Assembly: GCA_028641055.1 (NCBI GenBank)
Contig: CM054060.1
Coordinates: forward strand, 163,530,696-163,594,695
DNA: 64,000 bases
Reading direction: 5' to 3'
Source: Alopecurus myosuroides
Taxonomy: Eukaryota > Streptophyta > Magnoliopsida > Poales > Poaceae
Shown in pieces: positions 58,976-64,000 of the stretch (positions are counted from its first letter, which is position 1; every line of letters starts with the position of its first letter). A program made the translations under genes and the position numbers. The notes under the pieces are model-generated. The model made no database searches. It was given only the letters and a program-made list of their open reading frames with translations, and was not told the DNA's origin.

Positions 58976-60607
58976 TGATGGTGCAGATCTTGCACTCGTT
59001 GGGAGACCCCAAGAGGAAGGTATGAAGAGCACAATAGCAAGTTATCCCTCAGAAAGAAAGCAAGGTTGAATCGACCAGTAGGAGAAAGAAGCAACTTCTG
59101 AAGGTTGATGCAGCTAAGGTGGCAGGGCGCATTATCGTTTCAGAAGCAACGTGGAACCTACACAAAACAATCAAATCACTTTTCCCCAGCGAAGCAGTGA
59201 GGTTGTCAATCTCACCGGTTTCACTGAACACAAAGAGGTTAAACGCACCGTGTGGAAAATAATATTTGTTTGCAGTAGGTGAAAGAGAACAATGATGGCA
59301 GTAGTAAAATAGTAGCAGCAGTATGAAAATAAATATTGTAGTGATTGTATTATCAGTATGAGGAAAATGGACCGGGGTCCACAGTTGATTAGAAGTGTCT
59401 CTCCATAGAAGATAAATAGCATGTGTGGTGAACAAATTACAGCTGGTAAATTGATAGATATAAAGGCTGCACCGTAGTGCATATGCATGACATGATGATT
59501 ACTATGTGATTCATGCGGGCATTACAACAAGAATCATAGACCGTTATCCAACTGCATCTATGACTAATAATCCACCCTCAGAATGTCATCCTAGCAATCC
59601 TTGGGTATTAAGTTGCAAGCAGCAGATAATCGTAGTAAACAAAGTGTGTAATGTAAACAATGTAAACATCGTTGTTTTCTCCCTAATGGCAACAACACAT
59701 CCTACACCCGTCACGATTCTGTCACTCAAGCACAGATGCAAATGAGGCATGAACCCACTATCGACTATAAATACTCCCTCTTGGAGTCACTAGCATCTAC
59801 TTGGCCAGAGCATCTACTAACAACGGAGAGCATGCAAGATCATAAATAACATACACATGAAGATAACATGATAGATTGATAATCAAGAGACATAACATTC
59901 AATATTCATCGGATCCTAGAAAACACAACACGTAGCATTACAATAGGATGATCTTGATCATGTAGGGCAGCTCACAAGATATAAACATGAGGCATAAAGA
60001 GGCGAGAACAACCATCTAACTACTGCTATGGATCTGTAGTCCAAATATGAACTACTCACACATCATTCCGGAGGCGGACATGGTCGTGTAGAGCCCTCCG
60101 GTGATGATTTCCCCTCCCGGCAGGGTGCCGGGGAGAACTCGAGAACCCTCGCGAACTCGGGTTGACGATGACAATGGCCTCGGGTGTTTTTCGTGGAAAA
60201 GGTGGATTGTTTTAGGTTTAACAGTCCGAGGGAAATAAATAGGCGAAAGGGAAACGTCGGTGGGCGGCCAGGGGGACCACACCACCCCATGGCGTGGCCG
60301 AGGAGGGGGCGCCGCCCTATGGTGTGGGGCCCCTATGGCCCCCCTCCGGGTCTCTTTTGGACTCCGTGGATCCTCCGAGAATTCTAAGACTTCTGGGCTT
60401 CGAATCGTCCAATTCCAAGAATATTTCCAGACCAACTTTTCTGAAACTAAAAATAACATAAAACATGAAATGGCTTTGTGGCATCTTGTCAATAGGTTAT
60501 TCTCACGAAATCGATAAAAATGACATAAAGTGTAAAGAAAACATGTAGCATAATGCATTAAAACAACATGGAACATCAGAAATTAAGGATACGTTTATGA
60601 CGTATCA
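58976..60607 (-). repeat. 5' LTR of the Athila-like element
   Basis: Matches 50049-51674 end to end; its outer end is followed by the TSD AGGTG. It would drive element RNA on the minus strand. Confidence 0.9.
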
Positions 60608-61496
60608 AGGTGCATGCGTGCATAGCCTCTCCAAACGGAGATGTACATTTATTGCCAAATACTCGAACTTCGGCATCACGTGTCTTCACTCCTTCTTCTC
60701 TCTATTATGTGTGCACTTGTTTCCCTGATAGACCTAAGGTGTTAAATTTTCATTCTTTTTTACGAATGAGTTCTTACATTTTCATTCATCATCGTTGATT
60801 TTCTTTCTTTCTTTCTTATTCTCATTGATCTTATCATTCTCCTTAACCTACACCTGCTCAATTCATCTGCACTCTACGATAATTGCTTCATGGCACTTTC
60901 TTCATTTGCTCTACTTCAGCATGATCCTATATATTTACCCTTTGAATTTTGATAATGTTTATGTAGGTACTTTAGAGTGACTTGCATTTGGTTGAAGCAT
61001 GCTTACTCTCGTGTCTCAAGATTATTTCTTGATTTCCTCACCTAACTCTAATTGAGTATATGTTCTGAACTGTGGATGCTTACCTTTGAGCAATAACTTA
61101 TTATGTATACTCTACATTTGCTTGAAGCATGCATTCTTCATCTGTTATTATACTCTTCAGTCTATTGAAACATGTTTATCCCTACGGAATTATGTCCATC
61201 ATTTTTGTGTCAATATACTTGTCATCAGTCTAAGCGCATGGATCAATGTATTTGTTCAAGCTACGTGCTTCTGTTTTGTATATTTTGACTGCTTAAAGAA
61301 TTCCTCATTTATATGTCATTTTCGACATAATTTTTATGAATTCATGACCGCTCTAGTCGTCATATATTGATATTCCATCTAACATTAAATCAAGATGTAT
61401 AAAGAGGATGAGGAGAATACCTCTTTCATCACCCCTTATGGGGTCTTCTGCTACGTTTCAATGCTTTCCGAGTTAAAGAACATCGGTACAACGTAC
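60608..61496. other. Unassigned sequence between the Athila-like element and Copia-3
   Basis: Starts with the AGGTG TSD. It contains a short CTTT microsatellite near 60800 and a partly repeated motif around TTGAAGCATGC (near 60995 and 61122). No gene, LTR or inverted repeat is recognised. It may be pre-insertion host sequence or an old, unrecognised element. Confidence 0.5.
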
Positions 61497-63165
61497 TGAA
61501 GGGGAACGTAGCATAGAAAACAAAAATTTTCCTACGCGAGAGACACCCGAAAGGCCAAGATCTAATCTAGGAGACGAAGTGCAACGGGCAACAAGAAGGT
61601 TAAGAAGAACACATACCCTCGAAGACTCAAAGTGGTACGAGATCAAATCTCGTTGTTGGCGTAGTCGTACTCACACCGATCCCGATAGCGAGAAGATGGC
61701 ACCGTAATCCGGCGGTGCATCCGTGATCGGTCACACGTACGGTTGATGACGACCTCCGTTCCCTCGTTCCAGCGGGGCGCGGAAGTAGAGGATCCCTCGG
61801 AACTCCAGCAGCACGACGGCGTGGTGTGGTGGAGAAAAACATTGCTCAGGGCTTCGCCAAGCGCACGAACAAGTGGTGGAGCAGCGGCAGGAGGGAGGAA
61901 GAGATGACACAAGTGTGTGTAGGGGGAGAGGGAGCTCTCACCCCTCCTTTTATAGGAGGGGATGGCAGCCACGAATTTTTGGCTGCCTCCACCTCTCCCT
62001 CATCATGTGAGTGGAGTCTCCACTCAACCCACTCATTCTTCCATGAATTCCCACTCAAAATCCCAAGGGTTTTCTTTAATAAATAAATAAAACAATTTTA
62101 TTTCTTTATTTTAATATTTGTTAATTCCATTAACAAACATTAACATATAACCCCTTGAGTTAGTTGTTAAATCTATTAACAACCATTTGATAAGAATCCC
62201 CTTGAACTATTTCAAAATTACTCGAAACAATTTCGGTGACTATTTCAATATTCCCCGAAACAATTTCGGTGCTGTCCAAACTTTTCTCCGATATTCCGTA
62301 TCCTCTCAAATGCGTCATCGAACCTTAAGTGTGTCACCCTACGGTTCGCGAATAAGATAGACATGATCGAGACTCCTCTCCGATCAATAATCAACAGCGG
62401 GATCTGGAGATCCGTGATGACTCCTATATATTCAACGATGACTCTCGTGATCGTGTGAACCAACAACGCCGTGAACTATTCCCTTTGTCTCGCAATATTT
62501 TACTTGTCCGAGATTCGATCATTGGTATCAACCATACCTTGTTCAATCTCGTTACCGACAAGTACTCTTTTCTCGTTCCCGTGATATAACATCCTTGTGA
62601 TCATATCACATGCTTGCAAGCGGTTTCGATGTGATATCACCGAGAGGGCCCAGAGTATATCTCTCAGTCATTTGGATGGACAAATCCCACTCTTGATCCA
62701 TGATCCTCAACTAATACTTTCCGAATACTTAACGACACCTTTATAGTCACCCTGTTACGGTGTGACGTTTGATGCCATCAAAGCACCCTTCCGGTATCAG
62801 CGATTGACATGATCTCATGGTCTAAGGAATAAGTTACTTCGTATGTTTGATATAACAATGTAAACTAAATGACTTGATCGCATTGCTATATTCTCTTTGG
62901 GTATATGTTCATCACATCATTCTTCTAATGACATGATCCCGTTATTAATAACATCCAATGTTCATGATCAGGAAACCTTGATCATCTATTAATCAACGAG
63001 CTAGTTAAAAGAGAGGCTTTACTAGGAACCATTGTTTGTTTATTAAGCACACATGTATCAACGTTTCCGGTTAATACAATTCTAGCATGAGAAATAAACA
63101 TTCATCATAAACAAGGAATAAGATAATAATCATTTTATTATTGCCTCTCGGGCATATTCCCTTCA
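61497..63165 (-). repeat. Copia-3 3' LTR
   Basis: On the plus strand it reads TGAAGGGGAACGTAGC at the left and GGGCATATTCCCTTCA at the right, the reverse of the other Copia LTRs in the window. Confidence 0.9.
61948..61954 (-). promoter_or_regulatory. TATA box of the Copia-3 LTR
   Basis: TTTTATA on the plus strand is TATAAAA on the element strand, at the homologous place to the other Copia LTRs. Confidence 0.7.
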
Positions 63166-64000
63166 GTCTCCCACTTGCACTAGAGTCAATAATCTAGTCT
63201 GTAAGCATTTTAACACATATGGCGTACCAGTGTTATTACCATGCTTCGCATGCGGTAAACATCATCAAAAAGATCTGAACTGTTCAGGTCCTATTGTATT
63301 TGCATGTTCTTTGCGTCTACACGCATCACTCATTCTCTAATGAGATGGCTTTGTATATATATGGTCAATTGGTGAAAACTTAATTCCTTAGCTTAAACTG
63401 ATGTCACTAACATTGTGAAAATGTAGCTTCATAGTGTTAGCATTCTTGGAAACTCACCAAGTTCCGGTGATACCTTAATTCCTCAGCTTAAACTGATGTT
63501 ACTAACATTGTGAAAATGTAGCTTCATAGTTTCAGCATTCTTGGAAATTCACCAAGTTCAATAAAGAACTCCTTGACACAAAATACGCTTATTATCAGTT
63601 GTCAACACAACGATATACTTTAGCCTTTGTTGTAGTATCTGTCACAATATTTTAATTTTGAAACTCTTTCAAATCCAGCATGGAACTTTCTTCCATCCTA
63701 TTGTGCTACCCTTCATCACATATTTTAATTGAGATAAAATTTCTTGAATAAATGACAAGACTATTAGTGTAACATATTACAACTAATATTTTGTCATTAC
63801 TACATAGGAAAACATATCCTTAGCATTTCTAAAATGACACAAGGATCTCTCCCACTGTTGTCTAATAATCATATGAATTATCCTGCTATAACATTTTATA
63901 GCATAGGACTCATCTGGTTGTATACATAGCATGGAAACATGACTTAGAAATCTCAATTTCAATGATGCTCATCATGTGTCAAAACATATGAATCTTGCTC
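63166..64000 (-). pseudogene. Copia-3 internal 3' region, decayed RNase H end
   Basis: The polypurine tract AGTGCAAGTGGGAGAC (complement of 63166-63181) abuts the LTR. The rest is the reverse complement of a relative of Copia-2 at about 47270-48003, with stops in all frames. It shares that copy's decayed state, which suggests both derive from a defective master. Confidence 0.8.
63381..63559. repeat. Tandem duplication of about 95 bp in Copia-3
   Basis: The segment with CTTAAACTGATGT.ACTAACATTG through TTGGAAA.TCACCAAGTTC occurs at 63381-63475 and again, slightly changed and shorter, at 63476-63559. The matching part of Copia-2 (near 47690-47800) has one copy. Confidence 0.85.

Larger units (their letters stand above)
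50049..60607 (-). mobile_element. Athila-like Gypsy, non-autonomous (gag-protease only)
   Basis: The LTRs 50049-51674 and 58976-60607 begin TGATGGTG and end GTATCA on the plus strand. The TSD is a perfect AGGTG (50044-50048 and 60608-60612). The minus orientation is given by the polypurine tract next to the left LTR and the degenerate TGGCGCCGTTGCC-type primer site near the right LTR. Only gag-protease remains, and no RT, RNase H or integrase could be found on either strand. A solo LTR with two DNA transposons interrupts gag. Confidence 0.9.
61497..64000 (-). mobile_element. Copia-3, BARE/Angela-type, runs off the right edge
   Basis: Minus-oriented copy of the same family as Copia-1 and Copia-2. 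Its 3' LTR is at 61497-63165, followed inward by the complement of the polypurine tract and decayed internal sequence to the window end. The outer flank CGTAC (61492-61496) is the expected TSD half. Confidence 0.9.

Noticed and set aside
60052..60576. 174-codon minus-strand frame in the Athila-like LTR
   Set aside because: Lies wholly in the LTR, is not open in the other LTR copy, and has no features.
1..64000. CRISPR arrays, bacterial operons, riboswitches or phage genes
   Set aside because: None seen; the repeats are retrotransposon LTRs and a minisatellite, and the sequence is clearly from a plant nuclear genome.

Overview
The window looks like intergenic heterochromatin of a large grass genome, most likely Triticeae (wheat, Aegilops, barley or rye). 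No intact host gene is visible. Almost every base belongs to a nest of transposable elements: LTR retrotransposons with long LTRs and 5-bp target-site duplications (TSDs), BARE/Angela-type Copia, Athila-type and Tat/Retand-type Gypsy, a LARD-like element with 6-kb LTRs, a CTCCCTCCG Stowaway MITE and a PIF/Harbinger-like element. The genus and the family names are inference; element boundaries, TSDs, primer sites and frames were read from the sequence.

Layout of the first 50 kb. The oldest layer is a short-LTR, chromovirus-like Gypsy, of which only a scrap of 3' internal sequence (40919-41393, continuing at 49647) and a 3' LTR (49674-50001, perfect 8-bp inverted ends) remain. Copia-1 (+ strand, 19060-40918 here) lies in it. 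Copia-1 was split twice. A Tat/Retand-like Gypsy (- strand, 1-19059) inserted in its leader (right-hand TSD GATAG), pushing the Copia-1 5' LTR off the left edge. A 15.85-kb LARD (- strand, 23169-39018, TSD GTTAT) inserted in its RNase H region. Copia-2 (+ strand, 41394-49646, TSD CGAGC/CGAGT) sits in the chromovirus-like remnant.

The Tat/Retand-like element carries gag-protease-RT-RNase H-integrase on the - strand. Convergent to it, on the + strand, is a long multi-exon antisense gene (1063-10638) with its own TATA box and a product resembling the 'putative gypsy type transposon' family (PF04195). A 4.48-kb solo LTR (4907-9386, TSD GAAAC) sits inside one of its exons. This antisense gene is the most interesting unit in the window.

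The last 14 kb hold a complete but non-autonomous Athila-like element (- strand, 50049-60607, TSD AGGTG) with only a gag-protease relic. Its gag is broken by a solo LTR (55056-58737, TSD TCATT), which contains a Stowaway MITE and a Harbinger-like transposon with a captured or uncharacterised ORF. An unexplained 0.9-kb stretch follows (60608-61496), then Copia-3 on the - strand (61497 to beyond the window end).

All coding regions are decayed. In-frame stops are 13 TAG, 3 TGA and 0 TAA by eye, which fits C-to-T change at methylated CHG and CG sites. From LTR divergence judged by eye, the LARD (about 2%) is younger than the Tat/Retand-like element and Copia-2 (about 4%) and the Athila-like element (more than 5%).
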